A stretch of 64,000 bases of DNA from Stutzerimonas stutzeri (GCF_002909485.1 NZ_PPXG01000006.1:62001-126000), one strand, 5' to 3'. Counted from the first letter of the stretch, positions 9,362-17,728 are shown. Notes: generated from the sequence alone by a model not told the origin. A program made the numbers and translations.

Positions 9362-9375
9362 ATCCTACAAAGGAT
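9362..9375. promoter_or_regulatory. Candidate HipB operator (ATCC-N6-GGAT)
   Basis: ATCC (9362-9365) and GGAT (9372-9375) form an inverted repeat about 20 bp before hipB. The E. coli HipB operator is a TATCC-N8-GGATA dyad. The half-sites match here but the spacing is two shorter. Assignment is by analogy. Confidence 0.4.
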
Positions 9376-9450
9376 AAGGTACTACCAATCGCGCACTAAG
9401 CAACCCTTTTCAGACACTTAATGAGGCTTCTTATAGCACCTTAAGGATCA

Positions 9451-9475
9451 TAAGATATAATGAATCGATATCTTA
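9451..9475. promoter_or_regulatory. Inverted repeat upstream of hipBA
   Basis: TAAGATAT (9451-9458) and ATATCTTA (9468-9475) are perfect inverted repeats separated by 9 nt, about 110 bp before hipB in an A/T-rich segment. It could be a second HipB site or part of the hipBA promoter. Confidence 0.4.
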
Positions 9476-9847
9476 TTTAAGAAGAACAACCCCGGCACGG
9501 TAGATCAACTCTCGGATTCTGGGCGGTAGATCTATCCAGTTCGGCACAAGTCCAGCCAGATCAGCCTTCTGCTGCGACTGGCAGCTTCTGGCAGTCAGCA
9601 GCCCGTCACAGCTGCAATATCAGAAGCGGAAAACACCCTCTATAGCATTGGTGGTGGCTGGCGAGGCGCAGCGCCGATAGGTCGAAATCTTCATTGCCCT
9701 CCGCGCCATCGACCGCTCTAACGAATCTGTACCGCTCGATCAGAGGCCAACTGCGCTGTTCCGCCGCAGCAACAACCCCTAATCTGGTCGGCTGGACATT
9801 GAATGACGTCGTCGATACAGCGCTGCTGCCATCTGGAGGATTCGTGC

Positions 9848-10564
9848 ATGACTGACGCAGAAAGCGAGCTGCATCATTTCGACCGGCGCATGGTCTGGGC
9901 CGGTTTTCGCCAGCTCGCGCCGATTTCCATCTTCGTCACCCTGTTCGGTGCCGCCTTCGGCCTCGCCGCGGTGCAGACCGGGCTGGACGATTCGGTGATT
10001 TTGGCGATGAGCGCGCTGGTGTTCGCCGGCGCCTCGCAGTTCGCCGCGCTGGAACTGTGGGGCACGCAGGTGCCGCTGTTCACCCTGATGGTCACGGTAT
10101 TCGCCATCAACGCCCGCCACCTGCTGATGGGCGCCACGCTCTACCCCTGGTTGCGCCAGCTGCCGCCGGGCCGTCGCTATGGCGTAATGCTGATGGCCTC
10201 GGACGCCAACTGGGCGATGGCCATGCAGGCCTTCAACCGCAACCGCCCGGGCTTCGGCCTGCTGCTCGGTGGCGGCCTGGCGCTCTGGTCGTTCTGGGTG
10301 GTCGGCAGCTGGCTGGGCATCCATTTCGGCAGCGCCGTCAGCGATCCGAAGCGCCTGGGCCTGGACATGGTGATGGGCTGCTTTCTGCTGGCAATGGTGG
10401 TGGGCGGCGAAAAGAACCTGCGCATGCTGGTGATCTGGAGCGTTGCCGCCGGCGCCTCGCTGCTCGCCTTTCGTTACCTGCCGGAGAACAGCCACGTGGT
10501 GGTGGGCGCGCTGGCTGGTGGCGCAACCGGACTGCTGTGGAAGGAGAAAGCACGTGAATCTTGA
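9848..10564 (+). CDS. azlC: AzlC-family branched-chain amino acid exporter, large subunit
   Basis: A 238-residue membrane protein of the AzlC (YgaZ) family. With AzlD it exports valine, leucine, isoleucine or analogues. Several membrane spans are visible. The family segment FAGASQFAALELW lies near residue 58, and FAINARHLLMGATL follows near 87. The ATG at 9848 was preferred over an in-frame ATG 45 bp upstream because GGAGG sits 8 bp before it. It overlaps azlD by 11 bp, indicating coupled translation. It has no obvious link to sugar-acid catabolism and may have arrived with, or beside, the neighbouring insertion. Confidence 0.88.
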   Translation: MTDAESELHHFDRRMVWAGFRQLAPISIFVTLFGAAFGLAAVQTGLDDSVILAMSALVFAGASQFAALELWGTQVPLFTLMVTVFAINARHLLMGATLYPWLRQLPPGRRYGVMLMASDANWAMAMQAFNRNRPGFGLLLGGGLALWSFWVVGSWLGIHFGSAVSDPKRLGLDMVMGCFLLAMVVGGEKNLRMLVIWSVAAGASLLAFRYLPENSHVVVGALAGGATGLLWKEKARES

Positions 10565-10862
10565 TGCGACGGGCGCCGGCGCGCTGATCGTGGTGCTGGT
10601 CATGGCGCTGGTGACGCTGGCTACGCGCTGGGGCGGCGTCTTCGTCATGACCTTCGTGCCCATCGGCGACCGAGCCAGGCAGTTCATCACCGCCATGTCC
10701 GGTTCGGTACTGGTGGCGATAGTCGCGCCGATGGCATGGCAGGGCGATAGCGGCGCCCAGCTGGCGCTGCTGGCCACGACGGTGACCATGCTGGTGCTGA
10801 AGAAGCCACTCCCGGCGATCGCCGCCGGTATCCTCGCCGCGGCGCTGGTCAGGCAGTTCTGA
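10554..10862 (+). CDS. azlD: AzlD-family branched-chain amino acid exporter, small subunit
   Basis: A 102-residue hydrophobic protein with about four spans, the usual size and shape of AzlD (YgaH). It starts at a GTG located inside the end of azlC, with AAGGAG a few bases upstream. A longer in-frame extension has no ribosome binding site and lies wholly inside azlC. The segment TRWGGVFVMTFVPIG near residue 24 is typical of the family. Together with AzlC it would form a two-component exporter in the inner membrane. Confidence 0.85.
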   Translation: MNLDATGAGALIVVLVMALVTLATRWGGVFVMTFVPIGDRARQFITAMSGSVLVAIVAPMAWQGDSGAQLALLATTVTMLVLKKPLPAIAAGILAAALVRQF

Positions 10863-10997
10863 ACAGCAGCGGCCAATCGCGGCCGCTCAGGGTGCCCGCC
10901 CGGCAGTATCCATAAGCAGTCATTACGGTGCGCGCCGGCAGCGCTTCGCCATCGAACTGGCCGCGCACCGCATCGCTGTGCACCGCCTCACCGGAAA

Positions 10998-11013
10998 GTC
11001 ATCATACAACTAC
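10998..11013. promoter_or_regulatory. Candidate GntR-type operator upstream of udh
   Basis: GTCATCATACAACTAC matches the kdgD-proximal motif (562-577) at 14 of 16 positions and has the same orientation relative to the window. It lies about 235 bp before udh. The match supports common control of the udh-TRAP operon and kdgD. Confidence 0.5.
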
Positions 11014-11195
11014 CGTTAACGTCGTTGACGCCTTCCCGTGCTCATCAGTCGGGGGCGCCGCTCCATTGGAGCCCTCTGTCGCAGCGCTTTCGCCAGGTCA
11101 ACTCACAGCAAGTGGCGCTGACGAGCGATATATCTCATCAAATACGACTTTAAGCGTGTTGACATTCACACAACCAGATGCTGATATTTAGCACA

Positions 11196-11207
11196 TGTCA
11201 TATGACA
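11196..11207. promoter_or_regulatory. Perfect 12-bp palindrome close to the udh start
   Basis: TGTCATATGACA is a perfect palindrome about 38 bp upstream of the chosen udh start. Its centre TCATATGA differs from the TCGTACGA core near gudD by one symmetrical substitution, so it may be a variant site for the same regulator. Confidence 0.4.
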
Positions 11208-11244
11208 ACAGATGACTTCAAGAACAATAACGACAGGCACCCCG

Positions 11245-12060
11245 ATGACTACCACTCCGACACCCCCATTCGGCCGTCTTCTGCTCACCGGAGCGGCAGG
11301 CGGCCTTGGCAAGGTCTTACGCGAAAAGCTGCAGCCCTACGCCCGCATCATCCGACTGTCCGATATCGCGCCGATGGCACCGGCAGCCGGTGAACATGAG
11401 GAAGTCGTGCCTTGCGACCTCGCCGATAAGGCAGCCGTGCATGCCCTGTGCGAAGGCGTCGATGCCATCGCCCATTTTGGCGGTGTCTCCGTCGAGCGGC
11501 CGTTCGAGGAAATCCTCGACGCCAATATCCGCGGCACTTTCCACATCTACGAAGCGGCGCGCCTGCATGGCATCAAGCGCGTGGTCTTCGCCAGTTCCAA
11601 CCACGTGATCGGCTTCTACCCGCAGTCCGAGACCCTGGATGCCCACGCTCCACGCCGCCCGGATGGCTACTACGGCCTGTCCAAGTCCTACGGCGAGGAC
11701 ATGGCGAACTTCTACTACGACCGCTACGGCATAGAGACCGTCAGCATCCGCATCGGCTCCTCGTTCCCCGAGCCGGCCAACCGCCGGATGATGAGCACCT
11801 GGCTGAGTTTCCGCGACCTCACCGAGCTGATGCATTGCGCGCTGTTCACGCCTGCGGTCGGCCATACAGTGGTCTACGGCATGTCCGCCAACCGCGACGT
11901 CTGGTGGGACAACCACCTGGCAGCTCACCTGGGCTTCCATGCGCAGGACAGTTCCGAAGTGTTCCGCGACAAGGTCGAGCAGCAACCGCCGTACAGCGCC
12001 GAGGACCCGGCCGGCATCTACCAGGGCGGCGCCTTCGTCGCGGCCGGCCCCTTCGACTGA
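11245..12060 (+). CDS. udh: Uronate dehydrogenase (NAD-dependent SDR/epimerase fold)
   Basis: It oxidises D-glucuronate or D-galacturonate to the aldaro-lactone using NAD, the first step of oxidative hexuronate catabolism. The 271-residue protein matches the Pseudomonas syringae enzyme, as remembered, over long stretches. It has the Rossmann motif LTGAAGGLG at about 14-22, the ASSNH segment near 116, and the YxxxK pair (Y143, K147) in YYGLSKSYGED. The start at 11245 (MTTTPTPPFG) aligns with known enzymes. An ATG 33 bp upstream is possible, and neither start has a strong ribosome binding site. The lactonase gene follows after 40 bp. Confidence 0.94.
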   Translation: MTTTPTPPFGRLLLTGAAGGLGKVLREKLQPYARIIRLSDIAPMAPAAGEHEEVVPCDLADKAAVHALCEGVDAIAHFGGVSVERPFEEILDANIRGTFHIYEAARLHGIKRVVFASSNHVIGFYPQSETLDAHAPRRPDGYYGLSKSYGEDMANFYYDRYGIETVSIRIGSSFPEPANRRMMSTWLSFRDLTELMHCALFTPAVGHTVVYGMSANRDVWWDNHLAAHLGFHAQDSSEVFRDKVEQQPPYSAEDPAGIYQGGAFVAAGPFD

Positions 12061-12100
12061 TCGCCCCCCTTCGCCCGCGTACAACAACAAGAGAAACGCA

Positions 12101-12991
12101 ATGGCCAGTGAAGTTGAACTCATCGCCGACCTGCGCTGCGCCACCGGTGAAAGCCCGGTCTGGGTCGCCGCCGAACAGGCGCTGTACTGGGTCGACATCC
12201 CCAACCGCGAGCTGCTGCGCTGGAACAACGCCGATGGCCAGGTTTCCCGCTGGCAGGGCGAGCAGATGCTGGCCTGCATCGCGCGCCACGGCGACGGCTG
12301 GGTGGCCGGCATGGAGAGCGGCTTCTTCACCCTGCAGACGCGCCCGGATGGCCGCATCGACAGCCGCCCACTGGCGACCATCGACCATCAGTTGCCCGAG
12401 ATGCGCATGAACGACGGCCGCTGCGATCGTCAGGGCCGCTTCTGGGCCGGCAGCATGGCGCTGGACATGGCCGCCGGGCATCCGGTCGGCGCACTGTACC
12501 GGTTGGATGGCGATGTCGACGAGGTTCCACTGAGGCCACTGCTCGACGGTTTCATCGTGCCCAACGGCCTGGCCTTCAGCCCGGACGGGCGAACCATGTA
12601 CCTGTCTGATTCGCACCCCAGCGTGCAGAAGATCTGGGCCTTCGATTACGACCCCGACAGCGGCACGCCGACTGGCCGACGCCTGTTCGTCGACATGCTC
12701 GACCACCCCGGCCGACCGGACGGCGCCGCGGTCGATACCGATGGCTGTTATTGGATCTGCGGCAACGATGCCGGACTGATCCACCGTTTCACGCCCGATG
12801 GTCGGCTGGACCGCTCGCTCGCCGTGCCGGTGAAGAAACCGACCATGTGTGCTTTCGGCGGCGCGCGCCTGGACACCCTGTTCGTCACCTCGATCCGCCC
12901 CGGTGGCGACCTCAGCGACCAGCCACTGGCCGGTGCCGTCTTTGCCCTGAATCCAGGCGTTACCGGACTGGAGGAACCCGCTTTCAACTGA
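12101..12991 (+). CDS. SMP-30/gluconolactonase-family lactonase, probably an aldaro-lactonase
   Basis: A 296-residue six-bladed propeller protein of the SMP-30/LRE family. It has the metal-ligand glutamate in CATGESPVW (E17), a conserved MNDGRCDRQGRFW stretch near 103, FIVPNGLAFSPDG near 150 and LYLSDSHP near 167. Between uronate dehydrogenase and a TRAP transporter, the expected job is hydrolysis of the glucaro- or galactaro-lactone made by Udh to the open aldarate. The ATG was chosen because GAGAAACGC precedes it and the family begins at this point. A long upstream extension lies inside udh and is rejected. Cytoplasmic, as no signal peptide is seen. Confidence 0.85.
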   Translation: MASEVELIADLRCATGESPVWVAAEQALYWVDIPNRELLRWNNADGQVSRWQGEQMLACIARHGDGWVAGMESGFFTLQTRPDGRIDSRPLATIDHQLPEMRMNDGRCDRQGRFWAGSMALDMAAGHPVGALYRLDGDVDEVPLRPLLDGFIVPNGLAFSPDGRTMYLSDSHPSVQKIWAFDYDPDSGTPTGRRLFVDMLDHPGRPDGAAVDTDGCYWICGNDAGLIHRFTPDGRLDRSLAVPVKKPTMCAFGGARLDTLFVTSIRPGGDLSDQPLAGAVFALNPGVTGLEEPAFN

Positions 12992-13071
12992 CTCACCAGG
13001 GAAGGGCAGCCGCTTGCCCAACCTCGCTTCTCGCAACGCTGCACACCAACAAAAACAAGATGGAGAGTGTC

Positions 13072-14043
13072 ATGAACCTCAAACGCAAGTTGCTCGTTAC
13101 CGCCCTTCCCTTCGCCTTCTGCATCAGCGGTCTGGCCCACGCCATGACGCTGAAGATCGCCGAGATTCACCCGGCGGGTTACCCGACCGTGGTCGCCATG
13201 GAAAACCTCGGCAAGAAGCTGGAAGCCGCCACCAACGGCGAGATCAAATCGCGCATGTTCGCCGGTGGCGTACTCGGTTCCGAAAAGGAAGTGATCGAGC
13301 AGACCCAGATCGGCGCGGTGCAGCTGACCCGCGTCAGCCTCGGCTCGGTGGGCCCGGTGGTGCCGGCTACCAACGTGTTCAACATGCCCTTCGTGTTCCG
13401 CGACATCGACCACATGCGCAAGGTGGTCGACGGTGAGATCGGTCAGGAAATCCTCGACGCCATCACCAACTCGGACTTCAACATGGTCGGTCTGGCCTGG
13501 ATGGAGGCCGGCAGCCGCAGCCTCTACACCAAGAAACCGATCCGCCGCATCGAAGACCTCAAGGGCATGAAGATCCGTGTGATCGGCAACCCGCTGTTCA
13601 TCGACACGCTCAACGCCATGGGCGCCAACGGCATCGCCATGGACACCGGCGAAATCTTCAGTGCGCTGCAGAGCGGTGTGATCGATGGCGCCGAAAACAA
13701 CTCGCCGACCCTGCTCGAACACAACCACTTCCGCGTCGCCAAGCACTACACCCAGACCCACCACCTTATCCTCCCCGAACCGCTGCTGATGTCCAAGGAC
13801 ACCTGGAACAAGCTCAGCCCTGAGCAGCAGGAGACGGTGAAGAAACTGGCCAAGGAAGCCCAGCTGGAAGAGCGTGATCTGTGGGTAGCCAAGGAAACCG
13901 CCAGCAACGAGAAACTCAAGGCCGAAGGCGTCGAGTTCATCGAAGTCGACACCAAACCTTTCTACGACGCCACCGCCCCGGTCCGCGAGAAGTACGGCGC
14001 GCAGTTCGCCGAGCTGATCCAGCGCATCGAAGCCGTTCAGTAA
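13072..14043 (+). CDS. TRAP transporter periplasmic solute-binding protein (DctP family)
   Basis: A 323-residue exported binding protein. It has a clean signal peptide ending GLAHA near residue 24, then MTLKIAEIHPAGYPTV. The family-typical LKGMKIRVIGNPLF segment lies near 163 and carries the conserved arginine that holds the substrate carboxylate. TGEIFSALQSGVIDGAENN follows near 188. With the DctQ and DctM proteins encoded next it forms a complete TRAP importer. Linkage to udh and the lactonase argues that the cargo is a hexuronate such as glucuronate or galacturonate. This is inference from context. GGAGAGTGTC precedes the start. Confidence 0.9.
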   Translation: MNLKRKLLVTALPFAFCISGLAHAMTLKIAEIHPAGYPTVVAMENLGKKLEAATNGEIKSRMFAGGVLGSEKEVIEQTQIGAVQLTRVSLGSVGPVVPATNVFNMPFVFRDIDHMRKVVDGEIGQEILDAITNSDFNMVGLAWMEAGSRSLYTKKPIRRIEDLKGMKIRVIGNPLFIDTLNAMGANGIAMDTGEIFSALQSGVIDGAENNSPTLLEHNHFRVAKHYTQTHHLILPEPLLMSKDTWNKLSPEQQETVKKLAKEAQLEERDLWVAKETASNEKLKAEGVEFIEVDTKPFYDATAPVREKYGAQFAELIQRIEAVQ

Positions 14044-14101
14044 CCCTCGTGCAAGCGCATCGCGGCGGCCCGTGCCGCCGCGATGCAACCGGTGGAGTCT
14101 C

Positions 14102-14629
14102 ATGAAAAACCTGGTTCTAGGCGTCAATGACGCCATCTACCGTGCCTGTGTGATCGTTGCCGCCACGGCGATCGTGATCATGGCGACGATCATTCCCTGG
14201 GGCGTGTTCAGCCGTTACGCCCTGGGCCAGGGCCTCGGCTGGCCCGAGCCAATCGCCATCCTGCTGATGGTGCTGTTCACCTTCGTTGGCGCAGCCGCCA
14301 GCTACCGTGCCGGCGCGCACATGGCCGTCCAGGTGCTCAGCGACCGCCTGCCACTCGCGGCTCAGCCGTTTCTCACCCTGTTCGTGCGCCTGGCCATGGC
14401 CGCCATCAGCCTGTTCATGCTGATCTGGGGCTACAAGCTGTGCCTGGCCACCTGGAACCAGTACCTCAGCACCCTGACCTGGATGCGCGTGGGCATCAGC
14501 TACGCGCCGATTCCCGTGGGCGGCTTCATCACCCTGCTGTTCGTCATCGAGCAGCTGCTGTACGGCGACCAGAGCAAACGCCGTGTCGTCGATTACGAGA
14601 ACCGCGAAGAGTCCAAGGAGTCCGTGTAA
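14102..14629 (+). CDS. TRAP transporter small permease (DctQ family)
   Basis: A 175-residue inner-membrane protein with four probable spans, beginning MKNLVLGVNDAIYRACVIVA. The WPEPIAILLMVLFTFVGAAAS stretch near residue 50 is typical of DctQ subunits. The ATG was chosen because GGTGGAG lies a few bases upstream. Its TAA stop overlaps the ATG of the large permease gene (TAATG), so the two are translationally coupled. It has no substrate-determining features by itself. Confidence 0.88.
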   Translation: MKNLVLGVNDAIYRACVIVAATAIVIMATIIPWGVFSRYALGQGLGWPEPIAILLMVLFTFVGAAASYRAGAHMAVQVLSDRLPLAAQPFLTLFVRLAMAAISLFMLIWGYKLCLATWNQYLSTLTWMRVGISYAPIPVGGFITLLFVIEQLLYGDQSKRRVVDYENREESKESV

Positions 14630-15909
14630 TGGATGCCGTCATCCTGTTGGGCAGCTTCATCGTCCTGATCCTGCTACGTGTCCCGGTGGCCTACTCCCTC
14701 GGCCTGGCCACTCTGGTTGGCGCCTGGTGGATCGATATTCCGCTGCATGCCGTGATGATCCAGATCGCTGGCGGCGTGAACAAATTTTCCCTGCTGGCCA
14801 TCCCCTTCTTCGTCCTGGCCGGTGCCATCATGGCCGAAGGCGGCATGGCTCGCCGTCTGGTCGCCTTCGCCGGGGTGCTGGTCGGCTTCGTCCGCGGCGG
14901 GCTGTCGCTGGTCAATATCACCGCGTCGACGTTCTTTGGTGCCATCTCCGGTTCGTCGCTGGCCGACACCGCCTCGGTAGGCTCGGTGCTGATCCCCGAA
15001 ATGGAAAAGAAGGGCTACCCACGAGAGTTCTCCACCGCCGTGACCATCTCCGGATCGGTGCAGGCGCTGCTGACTCCGCCCAGCCACAACTCGGTGATCT
15101 ATTCGCTGGCCGCCGGCGGCACCGTATCCATTGCCGCGCTCTTCGTCGCCGGCATCGGGCCGGGTCTGCTGCTCAGTGCCGCCATGGCAACGCTGTGCCT
15201 GTTTTTCGCCCGCAAGCGCAACTACCCCAAGGGTGAAGTGGTGCCGCTGCGTCAGGCGCTGAAGATCTGTGTCGAGGCACTCTGGGGCCTGATGACCATG
15301 GTGATCATCCTCGGCGGCATTCTTTCCGGCGTATTCACCGCCACCGAGTCCGCCGCGGTAGCCGTGGTCTGGGCGTTCTTCGTCACGATGTTCATCTACC
15401 GCGACTACAAGTGGCTCGAGCTGCCGAAGATGCTGCACCGCACCGTGCGCACGCTGTCGATCGTGATGATCCTGATCGCTTTCGCCGCCAGCTTCGGCTA
15501 CATCATGACCCTGATGCAGATCCCCTTGAAGATCACCACCGCGTTCCTGACGCTGTCAGACAATCGCTATGTGATCCTCATGTGCGTCAACGCCATGCTG
15601 CTGGTGCTGGGCACGCTGATGGACATGGCGCCGCTGATCCTGATCCTCACACCGATCCTGCTGCCGGTGGTCACCTCGTTCGGCGTCGACCCGGTGCATT
15701 TCGGCATGATCATGCTGGTCAACCTGGGGATTGGCCTGATTACCCCGCCCGTAGGTGCGGTACTCTTCGTCGGTGCCGCCATCGGCAAGGTCACCATCGA
15801 GGCCACCGTGAAGGCGCTGCTGCCGTTCTACGCCGCGTTGTTCGCCGTGCTGATGGCCGTGACCTATATTCCGATGATCTCGCTATGGTTGCCGAGCGTA
15901 TTGCTCTGA
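14629..15909 (+). CDS. TRAP transporter large permease (DctM family)
   Basis: A 426-residue, roughly twelve-span permease that drives uptake with a sodium or proton gradient. Family features include the FFGAISGSSLADTASVGSVL segment near residue 103, PPSHNSVIYSLAAGG near 148, and a late NLGIGLITPPVGAVLFVG motif. The start overlaps the DctQ stop. A strong intrinsic terminator follows, so the udh-lactonase-TRAP operon (five genes) most likely ends here. Substrate, by context, is a hexuronate. Confidence 0.92.
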   Translation: MDAVILLGSFIVLILLRVPVAYSLGLATLVGAWWIDIPLHAVMIQIAGGVNKFSLLAIPFFVLAGAIMAEGGMARRLVAFAGVLVGFVRGGLSLVNITASTFFGAISGSSLADTASVGSVLIPEMEKKGYPREFSTAVTISGSVQALLTPPSHNSVIYSLAAGGTVSIAALFVAGIGPGLLLSAAMATLCLFFARKRNYPKGEVVPLRQALKICVEALWGLMTMVIILGGILSGVFTATESAAVAVVWAFFVTMFIYRDYKWLELPKMLHRTVRTLSIVMILIAFAASFGYIMTLMQIPLKITTAFLTLSDNRYVILMCVNAMLLVLGTLMDMAPLILILTPILLPVVTSFGVDPVHFGMIMLVNLGIGLITPPVGAVLFVGAAIGKVTIEATVKALLPFYAALFAVLMAVTYIPMISLWLPSVLL

Positions 15910-15932
15910 TAGCACCAGGATCATGAACGAGG

Positions 15933-15957
15933 ACGCCGCCCATCCGGGCGGCGTTTT
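15933..15957 (+). terminator. Intrinsic terminator after the TRAP operon
   Basis: ACGCCGCCC (15933-15941) pairs with GGGCGGCGT (15946-15954) across a 4-nt loop, followed by a T run (15954-15957). Location and form fit a rho-independent terminator for the five-gene operon. Confidence 0.85.
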
Positions 15958-16023
15958 GCTTTGCAAGGCGACGAACTGAACGCAACGAATTCTGTACAGG
16001 GTCTTAGAGGACAGGTCTTTACC

Positions 16024-16929
16024 ATGCAAACTGCCGCGCCATTTCCACGCCATATCGCTGTACTGGTCCTGGCCACCCTGGCCTGCTCATTCGCCGCGAA
16101 CCATATCGCTGCGCGAATCGCCTTCGACCACGATACCGGCCTGCTACTGGCGATGCTCTGCCGCGCCGGGGTAACCCTGCTGGCATTGCTTGCGCTGGTG
16201 TTCTGGCGACGCGAATCGCTGCAACTGGGGCGCGCCACATGGGGCTGGCAGATTCTGCTTGGCCTGTTGATCACCGTGCAGAGTTTCTGCATCTATTCGG
16301 CGGTGGCGCGCATTCCCGTGGCGCTGGCGCTGCTGGTGGTGAACCTGTCGCCGATCCTGCTGGCGCTGCTTACCTGGCTACTCGGTGGGCCGCGGCCGAC
16401 CCGCCAGGCGCTGGCGATCATGGGGCTGATCCTCATCGGGCTGGTGCTGGTACTGGACGTTCCCGCACGCCTGCTCAGCAACGCCGCGCCGGATGGACAA
16501 TGGACCGCCGGCATCCTGTTCAGCCTGACCGCCGCGGGGGTATTCGCGGTGGCACTGTGGGTCACCGAGCACAAGCTGTCGCACATGGCCGGTTCGGTGC
16601 GCAGCATGCTGACAATGGCGGTGGTCTTTAGCGCATCCACCCTGCTGGGCGCGGGCGACCTCATACCCGGCGGGCTGAGCCTGCCCAGCGCAACGGTTGG
16701 CTGGATCGCATTGGGTTGTCTGGTCTTGCTCTACGGCGCAGCCTTCTCGACGCTGTTCATCTGCATGCCGCGCCTGAACATCGCCCGCAACGCGCCGGTG
16801 ATGAACATGGAGCCTGTGGCAGGCATGGTGCTGGGCTGGCTGATCCTCGGTCAGGTACTCGGTGCCACGCAGGTGGCCGGCGGTCTGATCGTGGTTGGCG
16901 GTATCGTCCTGCTGGCGTACCGCCGCTAG
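16024..16929 (+). CDS. EamA/DMT-family permease
   Basis: A 301-residue drug/metabolite-transporter family membrane protein with about ten spans arranged as two EamA repeats. An RIPVALALLVVNLSPILLAL segment lies in repeat one and a matching APVMNMEPVAGMVLGWLILG segment in repeat two. The ATG at 16024 was chosen over one 63 bp upstream because AGAGGACAGG lies before it and the family starts near this point. It lies between the TRAP operon and the GntR regulator gene. It could export a catabolic intermediate or be unrelated. The substrate cannot be read from sequence. Confidence 0.8.
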   Translation: MQTAAPFPRHIAVLVLATLACSFAANHIAARIAFDHDTGLLLAMLCRAGVTLLALLALVFWRRESLQLGRATWGWQILLGLLITVQSFCIYSAVARIPVALALLVVNLSPILLALLTWLLGGPRPTRQALAIMGLILIGLVLVLDVPARLLSNAAPDGQWTAGILFSLTAAGVFAVALWVTEHKLSHMAGSVRSMLTMAVVFSASTLLGAGDLIPGGLSLPSATVGWIALGCLVLLYGAAFSTLFICMPRLNIARNAPVMNMEPVAGMVLGWLILGQVLGATQVAGGLIVVGGIVLLAYRR

Positions 16930-16943
16930 TATCTATCGACATA

Positions 16944-16964
16944 CCCGGCGCCAACCGCGCCGGG
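16944..16964. terminator. Hairpin between convergent EamA and GntR genes
   Basis: CCCGGCGC (16944-16951) and GCGCCGGG (16957-16964) pair across a 5-nt loop in the short gap between convergent genes. There is no U-tract, so termination strength is uncertain. Confidence 0.4.
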
Positions 16965-16972
16965 GTCGCCGA

Positions 16973-17728
16973 TCAGCGTTGCTGCACTTCGGCTTCGGCG
17001 CTTTCGTGGGCCTGACGCAACCGCTCGCGGCTGTTGGTCAGGTGCAGGCGCATGGCCGCCCGTGCGGACTCCGGGTCCTGCCGCTCGATGGCCTCGTAGA
17101 TCTGCTCGTGTTCGCGTCCCAGACGCGCCTGATAGTGCTGCTGATCATCATGCGCCAGCCGCGCGGAGTTGACCCGGCTGCGCGGGATCAGCGTGGTGCC
17201 GAGATGGCTCATGATGTCGGTGAAGTAGCGGTTGCCGGTGGCCTCGGCAATCTGCAGATGGAACTGGAAATCCGACGAGACCGCATCGCTGGAATGCGCC
17301 GCGCTCTGATTGAGCTGATCGAGAAAGGCCCGCATGGCCGATAGCTGCTCGGGCGAGCGCCGCTGCGCTGCCAGCCCAGCCGACTCGACTTCAAGGCTGA
17401 TACGCAGCTCCAGAATCGCCAAAAGATCACGCAGCGTACCGATGGTCGCCGGGTCGATGCGCAGCCCGGTGGTGCTCGGCGTGTCCAGCACGAAGGTGCC
17501 GATGCCGTGCCGCGTCTCCACCAGGCCCGAGGCCTGCAGCCGCGAGATCGCCTCGCGCACCACCGTGCGACTCACACCCTGCGCCTGCATGATGGCGGAC
17601 TCGGTCGGCAGCTTGTCGCCACGCTTCATCAGGCCGTCGCGGATCTGCTGCGACAGCTCGGCCACCAGCTCCTGAGCAAGGCTGCGGTGTTTGCGACGGG
17701 CGCGCGGCTGAACGCTCTGGTTATCCAT
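16973..17728 (-). CDS. GntR-family (FadR subfamily) transcriptional regulator
   Basis: A 251-residue regulator with an N-terminal winged helix-turn-helix (about 14-80, including GDKLPTESAIMQAQGVSRTV) and a C-terminal all-helical FCD ligand domain. The FCD metal-site residues are seen as D and H in DFQFHLQIAEATGN and later histidines. Such regulators of hexuronate/aldarate genes usually bind an aldarate or 5-keto-4-deoxyglucarate. Its own upstream region carries the motif also found near kdgD and udh, so it probably controls this cluster and itself. From memory it is comparable to GguR-type regulators of proteobacterial hexuronate pathways. This is a resemblance, not a tested match. Confidence 0.85.
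   Translation of the reverse strand: MDNQSVQPRARRKHRSLAQELVAELSQQIRDGLMKRGDKLPTESAIMQAQGVSRTVVREAISRLQASGLVETRHGIGTFVLDTPSTTGLRIDPATIGTLRDLLAILELRISLEVESAGLAAQRRSPEQLSAMRAFLDQLNQSAAHSSDAVSSDFQFHLQIAEATGNRYFTDIMSHLGTTLIPRSRVNSARLAHDDQQHYQARLGREHEQIYEAIERQDPESARAAMRLHLTNSRERLRQAHESAEAEVQQR

Larger units (their letters stand above)
9344..9847. other. Intergenic region between hipBA and azlCD
   Basis: About 500 bp with no convincing gene. The hipB-proximal 130 bp is A/T-richer and carries two inverted repeats, listed separately. The rest contains a repeated GGTAGATC (9499-9506 and 9527-9534). On the reverse strand it also contains a roughly 70-codon open stretch without a recognisable start or family. 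It may be the residue of the insertion that brought hipBA, but nothing seen proves this. Confidence 0.5.
10863..11244. other. Intergenic region upstream of udh
   Basis: About 380 bp without a convincing gene. It holds a GntR-type motif at 10998-11013, a perfect palindrome at 11196-11207 and probably the promoter of the udh-lactonase-TRAP operon. A short open frame at about 10928-11191 shows no family resemblance and is judged non-coding. Confidence 0.55.

Noticed and set aside
9499..9534. Repeated GGTAGATC as possible insertion-site duplication
   Set aside because: Only 8 bp, copies 28 bp apart and not flanking the hipBA or azlCD genes, so it does not mark an element end.
10928..11191. Short forward frame between azlD and udh
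   Set aside because: No ribosome binding site, no family resemblance, and it covers the candidate regulatory motifs.
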